A stretch of 64,000 nt of DNA from DASUPK01 sp963724665. GTDB lineage: Bacteria > Actinomycetota > Thermoleophilia > Solirubrobacterales > 70-9. The notes under the pieces were generated by a model. It was not told the DNA's origin, searched no databases, and saw only the letters and a list, made by a program, of their open reading frames with translations. A program made the position numbers and the translations under genes. Positions 28,549-38,916 of the stretch are shown piece after piece. The DNA lies in contig CAVRVH010000007.1 in NCBI GenBank assembly GCA_963724665.1, positions 992,001 to 1,056,000 of the forward strand, read 5' to 3'. Position 1 is the first letter of the stretch; the number at the start of each line of letters is the position of its first letter.

Positions 28549-29420
28549 GCGCGCGAGCCGAGAGCCTCGAGCCGGCGACGCCGAGGCCCCCGAGCTCGCC
28601 CGGTGCCCGGGCCCGTCGCCGGTCGGCGGCGGCTCGCGCCGCTTTCTGACCCTGCTCTGGGTGATGGCGGTGACGGACTTCAAGCTCACCTTCCACGGGA
28701 CCGCCTCGGCTACGCCTGGTCCCTGGTGCGGCCGCTGCTCATGTTCGGGGTCCTGCTGGCGGTCTTCACCCAGGTCTTCCGCTTCGGCGACTCGGTCAAG
28801 GACTATCCGGCGCTGCTGCTCCTCAACGTCATGCTCTTCACGCTCTTCGCGGAGGCGACCCAGCGCTCCGTGACCTCGGTGGTCGCGCGCGAGCAGATCG
28901 TGCGGAAGGCCCAGTTCCCGCGCCTGGTCATCCCGCTCTCGATCGTGCTCACGGAGATGTTCGACCTGGGCCTCAACCTGATCGCCGTGCTTCATCTTCA
29001 TCCTCGCCTACGGCGTGGACCCGACCTGGACCTGGCTGCTGCTTCCGGTGATCGTGCTGGCGCTGCTGGTCGTCACCGTCGCGGTCTCGATGATCGTCTC
29101 GGCGCTCTATCCCCGCTTCCGGGACATGCTGCTGATCTGGACGGTGCTCTCGACCGTCCTCTTCTACGCGACGCCGGTCCTCTACCCGATCGGGGTCGCA
29201 CCCGAGCGATTCCGCCACATCGTCCAGCTCAACCCGCTGACGCCCATCTTCGAGCAGGCGCAGAAGTGGATCATCGACCCGAACGCCCCCGGCGCGATCG
29301 GCGCGACGAAGGGCGTCCGAGTGGATGCTGGTCGTCTCCTTCGCCGTCCTGGTCGCGCTCTGCGCGGCGGCGTTCTGGATCTTCAAGCGCGAGGCGCCGA
29401 GGATCGCCGAGGAGCTCTGA
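28546..29420 (+). CDS. Polysaccharide ABC exporter permease, Wzm/TagG type (frameshifted)
   Basis: ABC-2-type membrane protein of about 285 residues that works with the ATPase just upstream to export an undecaprenyl-linked glycan. Landmarks are FLTLLWVMAVTDFKLTFHG at the amphipathic N-terminus, YAWSLVRPLLMFGVLLAVF, DYPALLLLNVMLFTLFAEA, AQFPRLVIPLSIVLTE, VSALYPRFRDMLLIWTVLS, ATPVLYPIGVAPERFRHIV and LNPLTPIFEQAQKWII. It ends WIFKREAPRIAEEL. Breaks are near 28708, 28990 and 29322. TTG 28546, within the preceding stop, is the likeliest start but is not certain. Confidence 0.78.
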
Positions 29421-30388
29421 GTCGAACCGCGGAGGCCGAGGCGCCCTCCGCTCGACGTGGTGATCGTCTCCTATCGCTGCAGGGAGCTGCTGCGGGCCTG
29501 TCTGGATTCGCTGCGCGCCAACCCGCCTGCATGTCCCGATGAACGTCGTGGTGGTGGACAACGACTCCGGGGACGGGACAGCGGAGATGGTGGCGTCCGA
29601 CCTACCCGCGAGGTCGAGCTGATCGCCTCCCCGACGAACCTGGGCTTCGCTGCGGCGACCAATCTCGGCGCCGAGGCGCGGGCACGGCCCGTACCTGCTG
29701 GCCCTCAACCCCGACACGGCAGTCACCGCGGGCGCGCTCGACACGGTGATCGCGGCGCTCGAGTCCGATCAAGGCGCGGCCGTGGTGGGACCGCGGCTGA
29801 TCCCGAGGACGGAACGCTCGACCACGCGGCGAAGCGGTCCTTCCCGACTCCGCTCAGCGCGCTGGGCCACTTCACCGGCGTCGGCCGCCGCCCGGGGGCA
29901 CGCGGCAAGCTCGCCGCGTACCGCGCCCCGGAGGTGGAATCCGGGCGCGGTCGACGCCGTCAACGGGGCATTCATGCTGATGCGGCGCTCGAGCCTTCGA
30001 TGGGCTGGGCGGCTTCGACGAGGGCTACTGGATGTACATGGAGGACCTCGACCTCTCCTACCGGCTCGCCCGGCGGGCTGGATCAGCCTGGTACGAGCCG
30101 GCACCGCGACGGTCCGTCCACGTCAAGGGGGGCAGCGACCGGCGGGCGAACGGTCGGTGCGGCTCAACTGGGCCTTCCACCGGGGAATGTACCGCTTCTA
30201 TCGAAGCACTACGCCGCCGAGCGCTCCCGGGCCCTGAACGCGCTCGTCTACGTCGGGATCGCGCGCCAGGTTCGCCGCGACGGTGGCTCAGTCGCCTCTG
30301 CGCCGGATCCTCGACCGGCGGCGCCACCGCCGCCTCAGCGTCGCCGGCAGCGACGGCGGGTCCGGAAGCGTCCCGTCCGGCGGGTAGG
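29420..30388 (+). CDS. Glycosyltransferase family 2, rhamnosyltransferase-like (several frameshifts)
   Basis: GT2 core reconstructed across frames: PPLDVVIVSYRCRELLRACL, MNVVVVDNDSGDGTAEMV, VELIASPTNLGFAAATNLG, LLALNPDTAVTAGAL (the DxD-type NPDT), AVVGPRLIPEDGTLDHAAKR, AVDAVNGAFMLMRRSSL, GYWMYMEDLDLSYRLARRAG, then RLNWAFHRGMYRFYRKHYA. This is the WsaF/RfbN-like pattern NLGFAAATN ... MYMEDLDL seen in rhamnosyl and related transferases. The start codon is not resolved and lies within about 35 bases after the permease. The last codons overlap the convergent GT2 gene. Breaks occur roughly every 100 bases. Confidence 0.7.
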
Positions 30389-31243
30389 GCTCGCGCGCGC
30401 TCGATCCGCCCGGAGCCCGCGGACCCTCCCCCTGACCCCGCCGAGGTTCCGGTCGACCACGTGCCTGGCCGGCGCGCTCACCAGGACCTCCCTCGCGACG
30501 ACGCCGGCAGACGCCGGGAGTCATCACCCTCCATTTGCGCAGCAGATAGCCGCGCCCGTAGCCCATCAGGTAGTCCTTTCGCTCCGACCCGGCACCGAGG
30601 GTGGCCGAGTGCTCGTGCAGCCCGCGAGCCTCCTCGCCAGCCGGCAGGACTCCGCCTCGCGCAGCGCGGAGACGAGGTCGACGTCCTCCAGGTAGGCGAA
30701 GAGCGCCTCGTCGAAGCCGCCCACCTCCAGAAAGGCGTCCCGTAGATCGCCGCGGCCGCGCCGGACGGGCCGACCGGATCGGCCACGGGCCGTCCAGCAC
30801 GGCACGGGCTCGCCATTCAGGTAGTCGAAGGCGAGCAGGGTCCGGTCGATCTCGATCCCGGCGGTCTCGATCAGGCCGGCGTCGGCGGCGTCTCGCATCA
30901 CGCCGGCCGCCATCACCACCCCGGCCCCGGGGTCGAGGGCCTCGCGTGATCCGATCGACGTAGTCCGCGGTCGACGATGGAGTCGTCGTTGAGCAGGACG
31001 AGCGCGCTCCCCTTTGCCTCGCGCGCCGCGCGGTTGATCGCCCGCGAATAGCCGAGTTTCGCATCCAGTCGGAGGACCCGCGCGCCGTCGAGGCCGCCGC
31101 GGCCCGTTCCAGCTCCGGCGCTCCGGTGCCGTTGTCGACCACGATCAGCTCGAACGTCCCGTGTCGCCGACAGCGAATCGAGCAGCCGGGGCAGACGAGG
31201 TCGGGCGAGACGGTGGGAACGATGACCGTCGCGGAGTGCTCAC
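30300..31243 (-). CDS. Glycosyltransferase family 2 (several frameshifts)
   Basis: Second GT2 of the cluster on the opposite strand. Joined pieces: TVIVPTVSP at the N-terminus, TFELIVVDNGTGAPELER, RVLRLDAKLGYSRAINRAA, SALVLLNDDSIVDRG (DD-type metal site), VMAAGVMRDAADAGLIETAG, DAFLEVGGFDEALFAYLEDV then DLVSALREA, HEHSATLGAGSERKDYL and YLLRKWRVMTPG. Likely start GTG 31243, 13 bases after the acyltransferase stop. The 3' end near 30300 is approximate and overlaps the convergent GT2. Motif order (NLGY/KLGYSRAINRA, FAYLEDVDL) is the same as in the plus-strand neighbour, so the two may add consecutive sugars. Confidence 0.65.
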
Positions 31244-31255
31244 CGACTAGGGCTC

Positions 31256-32512
31256 CTAGGCGGCTATCCGGCTCAGCTCGGGATCCGGCCGGCTGAACGG
31301 GCACCGGTGCCGGCCCGGCCGCGCATACTTCAGTCGCAGGAACGGGCGCTCCACCACGTAATAGCTGAAGGCCGCGGCCGCGAGCGGCATGAGAAGGCGG
31401 CCAGCGAGCGAGGGCGAGGAACCCCAACGAAGAATCCCCGTGGGAGGTAAAGGTCACCGTGATGGGATCGGCCCACAGATAGATGCCGTAGGAGATCAGA
31501 CCGATCCAGGCAATCGCCGGGAGCGCGAGGAACTGGCCGGGCAGCACCCTTTCCCTCGGGATGCGGGAATGCGGCCGGGAAGACGATCGCCGCCGCGATC
31601 AGGCCCGTCATCGAGGTGGTGCACGGCGTCTCTCCGCCGAGGGAAGGGACCGGACGACACGGCGGCGATCAGCCCGTAGCAGGAGAGGGCAAAGAGCCAG
31701 ACCAGTCCCCGGCTGGCTGGCGAGGCGCAGACCGACCTCCGGCGTCTCGCCGGTCTGCGCGCTCCAGGAGCTGATCGAGGCGAACGCCATTCCGACGGCG
31801 AACCAGGTCAGGAACAGCGGCAGGGTGAGGGTCAAGGTCCAGGTCCACGAGCTAACCAGGCCATCATTGGCGAATTGATCTCCGGAGACAAGTCAAGGCG
31901 CGAACGAGCGCGGCGATACGGCGACATGGTGAAGCACGCATCAGGTCTCCCAACAGGCGCCAGCTCGGGTCGCTTCCCGCCGCCTGCGCATCACCCAGCG
32001 CAAGAACGGAAGCATCGAGGTAGAACGCCATCTCCACCGAGAGGCTCCAGGCCGGGCCGATCCCGGCCTGGAAGACGAAGTGTGGATCCGAGTAGTTCTG
32101 AATCAGAAGGTAGTAGCGCCACCACTGGTCGCTGGTGAAGACGCTGATCACCCCGGGCAGGAGGGCCACCACGTGAGCGCGAACCAGTACGCAGGGAAGA
32201 TGCGGAGGGCCCGGCGCCGGTAGAAGGCTAGTGTCCGCGGTCCTGCCTCTTCCCGCCATGTCCGCCGCGACGAAGGGCCGGTAGAGCAGGAACCCCGAGA
32301 TCACGAAGAAAACGGTCACCCCCATCTGCAGGTCCCCGATCAGGTGGCCGGCGACGGAGCTACCTGCCCATCGTGCTGCCGCGCAGTGCGCCAAGCAGGA
32401 CCCCAGCGCGCCGACGGCACGGAGGCCGTCGAAGAGGGGAAACGCGGGTTCCCCGGCGGCGGCGCGACGGCCTCAGGGACTTGGTGCTCCCGCCTCCGAA
32501 GCTGTGGATCAC
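31256..32512 (-). CDS. Acyltransferase family 3 (OafA/YrhL-like) membrane protein (several frameshifts)
   Basis: About 415 residues when joined. GTG 32512 (its GTGA overlaps the stop of the sugar-transferase gene) leads to FPLFDGLRAVGALGVLLAHC, the family N-terminus with the catalytic His region. Then MGVTVFFVISGFLLYRPFVA, VISVFTSDQWWRYYLLIQNY, GPAWSLSVEMAFYL, LPLFLTWFAVGMAFASISSW, LALPAIAWIGLISYGIYLWA and FSYYVVERPFLRLKYA-like pieces; the end reads PDPELSRIAA. Such enzymes O-acetylate or otherwise acylate sugars at the membrane. Breaks fall about every 100-150 bases. Placement after the initiating sugar transferase fits decoration of the same polymer. Confidence 0.72.
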
Positions 32513-33929
32513 CCAGGGCGCTCGAACGCCCCGGTGCCCGGATCACGCTCACCGGGGTGAGGGCGAGGATTCGCAGGTCGCGGCCGATCGAGAGGTTCTC
32601 GACGTAGTCGAGCTCGACCGCGAGGCGCTCCTCGAAGGTGAGCTCGCCGCGGCCGTGCACCTGCATCGGCCCGGTCAGGCCGGGCTTCACCTCGAGCCGG
32701 AAGCGGTGCTCGGGGCCGTAGCGCTCGACCAGCTCGAGCTGCTCGGGGCGCGGCCCGACCAGGCTCATGTCGCCGCGGAGCAGGTTCCAGAGCTGCGGGA
32801 GCTCGTCGAGGCTGAGCCTGCGCAGGAACCTGCCGACCCGGGTCACCCGCGGGTCGCGGCGGAGCTTGAACATCGGCTCGGGCAGCTCGTCGAGCAGGTC
32901 CTCGAGCGAGCGGTCGGCGCCGACGTGCATGGTCCGGAACTTGAGCAGCCGGAAGGGCACGCCGTGGAGGCCGGCGCGGTGCTGCGCGAACAGCACCGGC
33001 CCGCGGTCCTCGAGCCAGATCGCGAGCGCGATCAGCGGCACAGCGGCGCGGCCAGCAGCGCCAGCGGCACGCCGACGATCAGGTCGAGCGAGCGCTTCAG
33101 CATCATCGTCGAGCGCGAGACGTCGGCGGTCACGTACTCGAACACCGGCAGCTCGGCGAGCCGCGAGATCTGGTGCGGCGTGGCCTGCCCGCGCAGCGGC
33201 GAGACCAGGCTGAGCTTCGCCTCGTGGCGGCGGCAGAGGTCCGGGATCGCCGCGATCTCGCCGGCGTCGATCCGCTCGTGGGCCAGGACGACGCGGTCGA
33301 TGCCTGCGCTCGTAGTCCCCGGCTCGACCGCCTCCATGTGCAGGTCGCCGAACAGCGCCAGCTTGCGCCTCATCGCATGCGCGAGGCCGCCCTCGCCGAC
33401 GATCAGGACCCGCTCGCGCGGCGTGGTCGCCCGCCAGACGGCCCGCGCGGCGACCCGCAGCGCGAAGTCGGCGACGATCGCGATCCCGCCACCACCGCGA
33501 GCTCGCCGGTGTCGAGCGTTCCGGCCGGCGTGAGCCCGCCCAGCAGGCCGACGGCGACGGTGCCGAACACTCCCCAGGCGATGATCGCCGGCGCCTCGTC
33601 CACGGTCAGATGGCGCATCGCGCGGTGGTCGGCGTCATAGAGGCCGGCCAGCTTCGCGAGCAGGATCCAGACGGGCAGGAACGCCAGCATCCAGATCGCC
33701 CGCTCCGGCGGCAGCACGATGGCAGCGCGAGCGCGACGGCGCAGCAGTCGGCCAGAGCGAGCAGGCGCCTGCGCCGCGCGTCCCGCCACCAGCTGGGCTC
33801 GGCCGGCGAGTGCGCGGCCGCGGCGACCAGCGCGTCGGCCGACCGACGCGGCGTCGAGGCTCCCGCGCACCGGACGGGCCTGCGGCCGGCCTGGACTCGA
33901 GCTCGCTTCTGATCTTCTCGTCGGCTCAT
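32509..33929 (-). CDS. Polyprenyl-phosphate sugar phosphotransferase (WbaP/PglC fold; several frameshifts)
   Basis: Initiating enzyme for the polymer: it moves a sugar-1-phosphate to undecaprenyl phosphate. ATG 33929 (MSRREDQKRARVQ) overlaps the stop of the ligase gene (ATGA). An N-terminal CoA-binding-like and membrane part (WILLAKLAGLYDADHRAMRH, FGDLHMEAVEPGT, IDRVVLAHERIDAGEIAAIP) is followed by the conserved catalytic domain KRSLDLIVGVPLALLAAP, GPVLFAQHRAGLHGVPFRLL, KFRTMHVGAD, RVGRFLRRLSLDELPQLWN, GDMSLVGPRPEQ and VKPGLTGPMQVHGR. Breaks near 33040, 33375, 33490, 33720 and 32530. The end is deduced from the reading ...FERPG. Confidence 0.8.
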
Positions 33930-35809
33930 CCCTGATTCGGCTCGGTCGTGTTGAAGATCGGCGACAAGCGGGCTCAAGGCTGCGGGCCCTCTCGATGGCC
34001 GCCCGGCCGCGTGCCCATCTCCTCTCTCTCGCTGGAGCCTAGCCTCAATCAGGGGCAGTCGCCAATCCTCGGAGTCCCGTGCCTCGGCGCTGCCGCAGAT
34101 GGGCGAGCGCTGCGTCGAAGTCGCCGCGCTGCCTCCTCGAGCAGCGCGAGCTGGGTGTAGGGCTCGGCCGACCAGGGCTGCACCGTCTTGCGCCTGCGTG
34201 CGCGCGCTCGATCCCGTCGTCGATCCTGCTCGTGCGGCGGCGGCGTCCCGGCTCTGCTCGAGCTCCAGCTCGCGTGAGCACGACCAGGCCCGCCGGCGAC
34301 CATCGCAAGCCAGGCGACCGCGACCGTGCCCGGCCCAGCCAGTAGGCATCGCGAGCCGAGCCTCCGACGGGCGCCGAGGCGTCAGCAGGCCGGCGGCAGA
34401 TCACCGCGGGCCCGAAGGCCGCCGGGATCTCCCAGGTCCAGTCGATCGCCGCGCCGACGGCGCCGCGCCACCAGGACGGCGGTCAGGAGCCCGCGTCGCC
34501 CCGAGGCCCGCGCGCGAGGCGCCTGACGCACGGCGAGCGCCGACAGCGGCGACAGAACCCGAGAAACAGGAGGATGCCGCCGACCCCCAGCTCGGCGGCC
34601 TGCTGCAGCGGCAGCGAGTGCGGGTTGCGGACGAACAGCGGAACGGTCGCATGCTGCGCCCACCAGTCCTCGTAGCCCCCAGCCCCGATCCCCGCCACGG
34701 GGGCGCTCTCGAAGGCGTCGACCGCCTCGGTCCAGAACTGCCAGCGCCCGTTCGAGCTCAGGCCGGCCGCGCCGACCGGCCCGCCCGCGTCGCCGGCGGC
34801 TGCTTGAACTCGCGGAAGCGCTCGGCGGGATTCGCGGCCACGACCGCCGCCGACGACGGCGAGCGACAGCCACGACGCCGACGGCGATCCCCACCCGCCG
34901 CGAGATCCGAACGCCGGAGGCGAGCGCCGTCGAGCGCCCAGGCCGGCGCCGCCGGTCGACCAGGCGACCACGAGGACGAGCGCGGACATCCGGTCGCCAT
35001 CGGCTCGCAGCGCGCGAGTCCGCCAACCCGCTGGTCAGGGCGTGCATCTGGTCGGCGACGCAGGATCAGGACACCGGCGCCCGCGGCGCCGATCGCGATC
35101 CGGACCAGCAGCGCGAGCGATCGCGGCGACGCGGCCGACCAGGACGACCAGCGCCGATCACCGCCGCAGCCGCCCCACCCCTGGAGCTCGCCAGCCAGAT
35201 GCCGAGGCCGCGCGACCGGGATCGCCGCCGTCGCGAGCGACCGCAGCCGCGCGTCGGGGCGCGCGCCGCTGCGTAGGCGAGCAGCATGGCGGCGACCGCC
35301 ATCAGGGCGGCGGCGCCGTTCCAGTATCCGATCGGATAGGAGAGCCGTCCCGCGGCGTTCGGGATCTCGCTGCTGCCGCTGTCCAGCAGGCCGGGCTGCA
35401 GGTAGGCGAGCACGGCGAGACCGAGACGACGCCGAGCCCGACCGTCAGGCCGGCGATCCACTGCCGCCGGCCGGCCGGCTCGCCGTGCAGGCGGCCAGGG
35501 TGAACAGCCCGAGGTAGAAGGAGACGCGCACGGCCTCCTCGAAGGCTCGGCCCTGGTCGCTCGCCCAGCCGACGGATGCGGCGGCGAGGAGCGCGGTGCC
35601 GGCGAGGCAGAGGCCGGCCACCGCCGCCGCCGTCCCGACCGGCGCACGGCAGGGCTCGGCTGGCCAGCCCCGCGATCACCGCGGCCCAGATCACGACCGA
35701 GGCGGCGGCGTAGCCCGTGGGCTCGAAGAGGCCCTGCGCGACGCGGCGCTGCGATGATCGCCGCCGCAACGAGCCCGGCGCCCGCGTGTTCTTTGATCTT
35801 TGAGGCCAT
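33926..35809 (-). CDS. O-antigen ligase/polymerase family membrane protein with C-terminal TPR-like region (several frameshifts)
   Basis: About 627 residues when joined. ATG 35809 (MASKIKEHAGAGLVAA) opens a multi-span part: GYAAASVVIWAAVIAGLASR, YPIGYWNGAAALMAVAAMLL and GLGIWLASSRGG. The Wzy_C signature follows: GRWQFWTEAVDAFESAPVAG, IGAGGYEDWWAQHATVPLFV and NPHSLPLQQAAELGVGGILL. After about 34280 a helical repeat region reads AEPYTQLALLEEA, DFDAALAHLRQAEARDSEDW and RLPLIEARLQRERGD, a TPR-like end, finishing SPIFNTTEPNQG. It polymerises or ligates the exported glycan. Coupled by ATGA to the sugar transferase. Very rich in indels. Confidence 0.68.
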
Positions 35810-35862
35810 GGCGATCCCAGCCAGTCCCCCTATGACGCAGTATCTTCGCCCCATCACCGACT

Positions 35863-36369
35863 GTGATGACCATCCGCAGAACAGTCGCTTGGACTGCTCG
35901 CGGCGGCGACGCGTCTCGCTCGCGCTGGCCGCGCCGGCCCTGGCCGCGCCCGCCGGCGGACGAGTACCTGCCGAAGGTGCCGAAGGCGGCCGGGCAAGGC
36001 AGTCGTCGGCGACCCGGCCGAGCGGCGCGGCGACCACGACTCTCGCCGGCGAGTCGCGGCGCGACGCGTGCCGAACGGCGACCAGGCAGGACGGGCAAGA
36101 AGCCCAAGACGCAGGCCAAGATCAGCGCAAGGCCAACTCGGCCGCCGCGACCGGCGGCTCCGACTCCGGCGGCGGCGGAGCATCCTCCTCGACCCGATCG
36201 TGCTCCTGATGGTCGCCGGCGTGATCGCTGCGCGACGGCCGGGATGATGCTGCGTCGCAGGCGGCCGGCGACGGACACCGGCCGGACCAGGCGACGACCC
36301 CGGAGCCGCCAGCGCGCGGCCGACGCCCGAGGGCGAGATCGTCGCCGAGCCGCGGACGAAGCCGCCTAA
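35863..36369 (+). CDS. Small secreted or single-pass membrane protein (frameshifted)
   Basis: From GTG/ATG 35863-35868 the frame gives TIRRTVAWTA; after one indel it reads LALAAPALAAPADEYLPKVP, a signal peptide followed by a mature start. The middle is Arg/Gly-rich and poorly defined by frames. Near 36190 ILLDPIVLLMVAGVIAA and GMMLRRR give one membrane helix with a basic stop-transfer end; the tail to 36369 is basic. About 165 residues. It lies between the ligase (divergent) and the glycosidase, 18 bases before the latter, so it is probably part of the secreted/envelope set. No family recognised. Confidence 0.5.
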   Translation: MMTIRRTVAWTARGGDASRSRWPRRPWPRPPADEYLPKVPKAAGQGSRRRPGRAARRPRLSPASRGATRAERRPGRTGKKPKTQAKISARPTRPPRPAAPTPAAAEHPPRPDRAPDGRRRDRCATAGMMLRRRRPATDTGRTRRRPRSRQRAADARGRDRRRAADEAA

Positions 36370-36387
36370 CGACCAGGACGGAAGACG

Positions 36388-37436
36388 ATGCGGCGCCTCG
36401 TCATCGCGGCGACCCTACTGGTCTGCCTGGGGCTGGCCCCGCTGCGCAGGCCGCCGCGCCCCGCGCGCGTTCTACGGCGTGATCCCCGCCAACGACCCGG
36501 ACTCCACCGAGATCGCCCGGATGGGCGCCGGCAAGGTCGGAACGCTGCGAATCAATTTCGTCTGGGGAGCCGTGCAGCCAGGCCACGGCGCGCCGTCGAC
36601 TGGGCCACTACGACGCGATCATCGGTGCCGCGGCCCAGCAGGGGATCCGGGTCCTGCCGACCGTCTACAGCTCGCCCTCCTGGGCGGCCACGAAGACGAA
36701 CTACCCGCCCTCCACGGAGCCGCACTGGGCGACTTCCGGGCGTTCGTCCAGCGCCGCGGCCGAGCGCTACGGCGCCAACGGCACCTTCTGGACTCAGCAC
36801 CCGGATATCCCGAAGCTGCCGGTGACCGACTGGCAGCTCTGGAACGAGGTCAACTCGCCGAGCTTCTGGTACCCGAAGCCGAACGCGAAGCAGTACGTGG
36901 GCCTGCTCAGGGTCTTCCACGACGGGATCAAGAGCGGGGACCCAGCGGCGAAGATCGTCCTCGCCGGGCTCTTCCGGACGCCGAACATCAAGAACGGCAT
37001 CCCCCTCGATCGATACCTGCCCGCGATCTACCGGCGCAAGGCGAAGACGCTCTTCGACGCCGTCGGCCGTCCACCCCTACGCAACCACGCCGCGGCGACG
37101 CCCTGAACGCCGTCAAGGAAACTCGCAAGATCATGGCCCGGTTCAAGGACAAGGAGCACGCCGATCTGGATCACCGAGATCGGCTGGGCCACCGGCGGCA
37201 ACCCGCCGACGGCGCTCACCGTCTCGCCCCAGCGCCAGGCGGCATACCTGCGGAAGACCTACGGGCTGATGGCCGCAACCGGGGGCGCTTCAAGATCGCC
37301 GGGGTCATCTGGTACTCGTGGCGGGACGTCCCCGGGGGCGATCTGGTTCGACCACACCGGGCTGTTCACCCAGGACTTCAACCCGAAGCCGTCCTGGAAC
37401 GCGTTCGTCGGCCTGACCGGCGGAACTGCCGGCTAG
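36388..37436 (+). CDS. Secreted glycoside hydrolase, clan GH-A (GH5/GH39-like; several frameshifts)
   Basis: Signal peptide MRRLVIAATLLVCLGLAPL (residues 1-19), then a TIM-barrel glycosidase: FYGVIPANDPDSTEIARMG, KVGTLRINFVWGAVQP, IIGAAAQQGIRVLPTVYSSP, the acid/base motif WQLWNEVNSPSFWYPK (Asn-Glu), FHDGIKSGDPAAKIVLAGL, and the nucleophile segment ITEIGWATGG followed by VIWYSWRDVPG. About 345 residues. Breaks fall near 36445, 36590, 36745, 37070, 37165 and 37345. Such cluster-encoded secreted glycosidases often trim or edit the exported polysaccharide, which is the role I infer here. Confidence 0.78.
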
Positions 37437-37448
37437 AGCGGGGACGGC

Positions 37449-37721
37449 TCAGCCGCCCGCCATGGCGGGCAGGATCACCACGGTGTCCGAGTCCGAGGCG
37501 CCCGTGTCGAGGCCGTCGAGCACCCGGACGTCCTCGTCATTGAGGTAGACGTTGACGTAGCGGTTGAGGTCGCCCTCCTCTGAGAAGAGCTGATCCTTGG
37601 TCTCCGGATAGCGCTCGGCGAGGGCCCGCAGAGCGTCGCCAACGGTCGCTCCGTCGACGCTCACCTCCGCTTCCCCGTCGGTGTTCTGGCGCAGCACTGG
37701 CGGGACCTTGATCGTCGGCAT
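37449..37721 (-). CDS. cysO: MoaD/ThiS-family sulfur carrier protein, CysO-like
   Basis: A 90-residue beta-grasp protein ending in the required Gly-Gly (LPAMAGG). The N-terminus PTIKVPPVLRQNTDGEAEV and the central VGDALRALAERYP are typical of CysO and MoaD. The C-terminal glycine is adenylated and thiocarboxylated by a MoeZ-type enzyme, encoded immediately upstream (25-base gap, same strand). In the CysO pathway the thiocarboxylate is then used by CysM to make cysteine on the carrier and Mec releases it; both partner genes are in this window. A MoaD role in molybdopterin synthesis cannot be excluded, but no moa genes are nearby. Confidence 0.85.
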   Translation of the reverse strand: MPTIKVPPVLRQNTDGEAEVSVDGATVGDALRALAERYPETKDQLFSEEGDLNRYVNVYLNDEDVRVLDGLDTGASDSDTVVILPAMAGG

Positions 37722-37746
37722 GGGCGGGAAACCTAGCGGCTGGGCT

Positions 37747-38916
37747 CTAGCCCGCGCAGAAGAGCTCGTAATCGGGGAACTTGCCCATCTCGGACTCGGG
37801 GATCTCCGGGGCGTTCGGCCCGCAGATCGGGCACTCGGGGTCGCGGCGGACCTTGAGCTCGGTGAAGTGGGTGCCGAGCGAGTCGTAGAGCAGCAGGCGG
37901 CCGATCAGCGGCTCGCCGATGCCGACCACGAGCTTGATGACCTCGTTGGCCTGCAGCAGGCCCATGACCCCGGCCATCACGCCGAGCACGCCGGCGGCGC
38001 CGCAGCTCGGGGCGAGCTCGGCCGGAGGCGGTGTCGGATAGAGGCAGCGGTAGCAGGGCCCCTCGTAGGGCATGAAGGTCGAGATCTGCCCGTCGAAGGC
38101 CAGGATCGACGCCGAGACGACCGGCTTGCGCAGCCGGACCGACGCGTCGTTCAGCAGGTACCGGGTCGGGAAGTTGTCCGCCCCGTCGACGATCACGTCG
38201 TAGTCCTTGATGATGTCGATGATGTTGGAGGCGTCGAGCCGGATCCGGTGCTCGATGACGTCGACGTCGGGGTTGAGCGCCTCGATCGTCTTCCGAGCCG
38301 ACTCGGTCTTGGGCTGGCCGATCCGCTCGGTGTTGTGGATCACCTGGCGCTGCAGGTTCGACTCGTCGACCTCGTCGTCGTCGACCAGGCCGAGCGTGCC
38401 GATGCCGGCCGCGGCCAGATAGAGGGCCGAGGGAGCGCCAAGACCACCGGCGCCGACCAGCAGGACCTTGGCGTTCAGCATCTTGAGCTGGCCCTCGACG
38501 CCGACCTCGGGAAGCAGGGTGTGACGCGAGTAGCGGTTGCGCTGCTCGGGGGTCATGCCCTCCGCCATCACGACGGGAAGGCCCTCGGCCTCCCAGGCCT
38601 TGATGCCGCCGCGAACGGACGCGGCGTTGTCGTAGCCGAGCTCGCGGAGCTCATCGGCGGCACGCGCGGAGCGGTTGCCGGAGGCGCAGTAGAGGAGCAC
38701 GCGCTGGGAGTGGTCGGGGACGACCTCCTCGATGCGATCGATGACGTCGGCGGGCCGGATCAGCTCGGCGCCGTCGATGTGCGCCTCGAAGTTCTCGTAG
38801 GGCTCGCGGGTGTCGATCAGGGCGACATCGCCCGCCTTCAGCTCCTCCTGGGCCTCAGCGGGATCGACCTCCTCGATCCGCTCCTTGACCTGCTCGATCG
38901 TCTCGGTGCTGGCCAT
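37747..38916 (-). CDS. Sulfur-carrier adenylyltransferase/sulfurtransferase with N-terminal rhodanese domain (MoeZ-like)
   Basis: A 389-residue two-domain enzyme. Residues about 1-110 form a rhodanese domain (VALIDTREPYENFEAHIDGA, active loop LLYCASGNRSARAADEL). Residues about 118-389 are a ThiF/MoeB adenylylating domain: RYSRHTLLPEVG, VLLVGAGGLGAPSALYLAAA, GLVDDDEVDESNLQRQ, VDGADNFPTRYLLND, PSCGAAGVLG, and two zinc-binding CxxC pairs (CYRCLYP, CPICGPN). It should activate the CysO-like protein next door and pass it sulfur. In MoeZ of M. tuberculosis the order is the reverse (adenylylation first, rhodanese last). The ATG overlaps the stop of the upstream rhodanese gene. Confidence 0.9.
   Translation of the reverse strand: MASTETIEQVKERIEEVDPAEAQEELKAGDVALIDTREPYENFEAHIDGAELIRPADVIDRIEEVVPDHSQRVLLYCASGNRSARAADELRELGYDNAASVRGGIKAWEAEGLPVVMAEGMTPEQRNRYSRHTLLPEVGVEGQLKMLNAKVLLVGAGGLGAPSALYLAAAGIGTLGLVDDDEVDESNLQRQVIHNTERIGQPKTESARKTIEALNPDVDVIEHRIRLDASNIIDIIKDYDVIVDGADNFPTRYLLNDASVRLRKPVVSASILAFDGQISTFMPYEGPCYRCLYPTPPPAELAPSCGAAGVLGVMAGVMGLLQANEVIKLVVGIGEPLIGRLLLYDSLGTHFTELKVRRDPECPICGPNAPEIPESEMGKFPDYELFCAG

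Noticed and set aside
34099..35517. 472-codon plus-strand frame in the polysaccharide region
   Set aside because: Arg/Pro-rich without motifs; it is the complement of the O-antigen ligase gene, whose Wzy_C signature is clear.
19861..37436. Polysaccharide region as a decaying pseudogene island
   Set aside because: Every broken gene keeps catalytic motifs on both sides of each break, and stops and starts overlap neatly once indels are corrected; decay would not preserve this.
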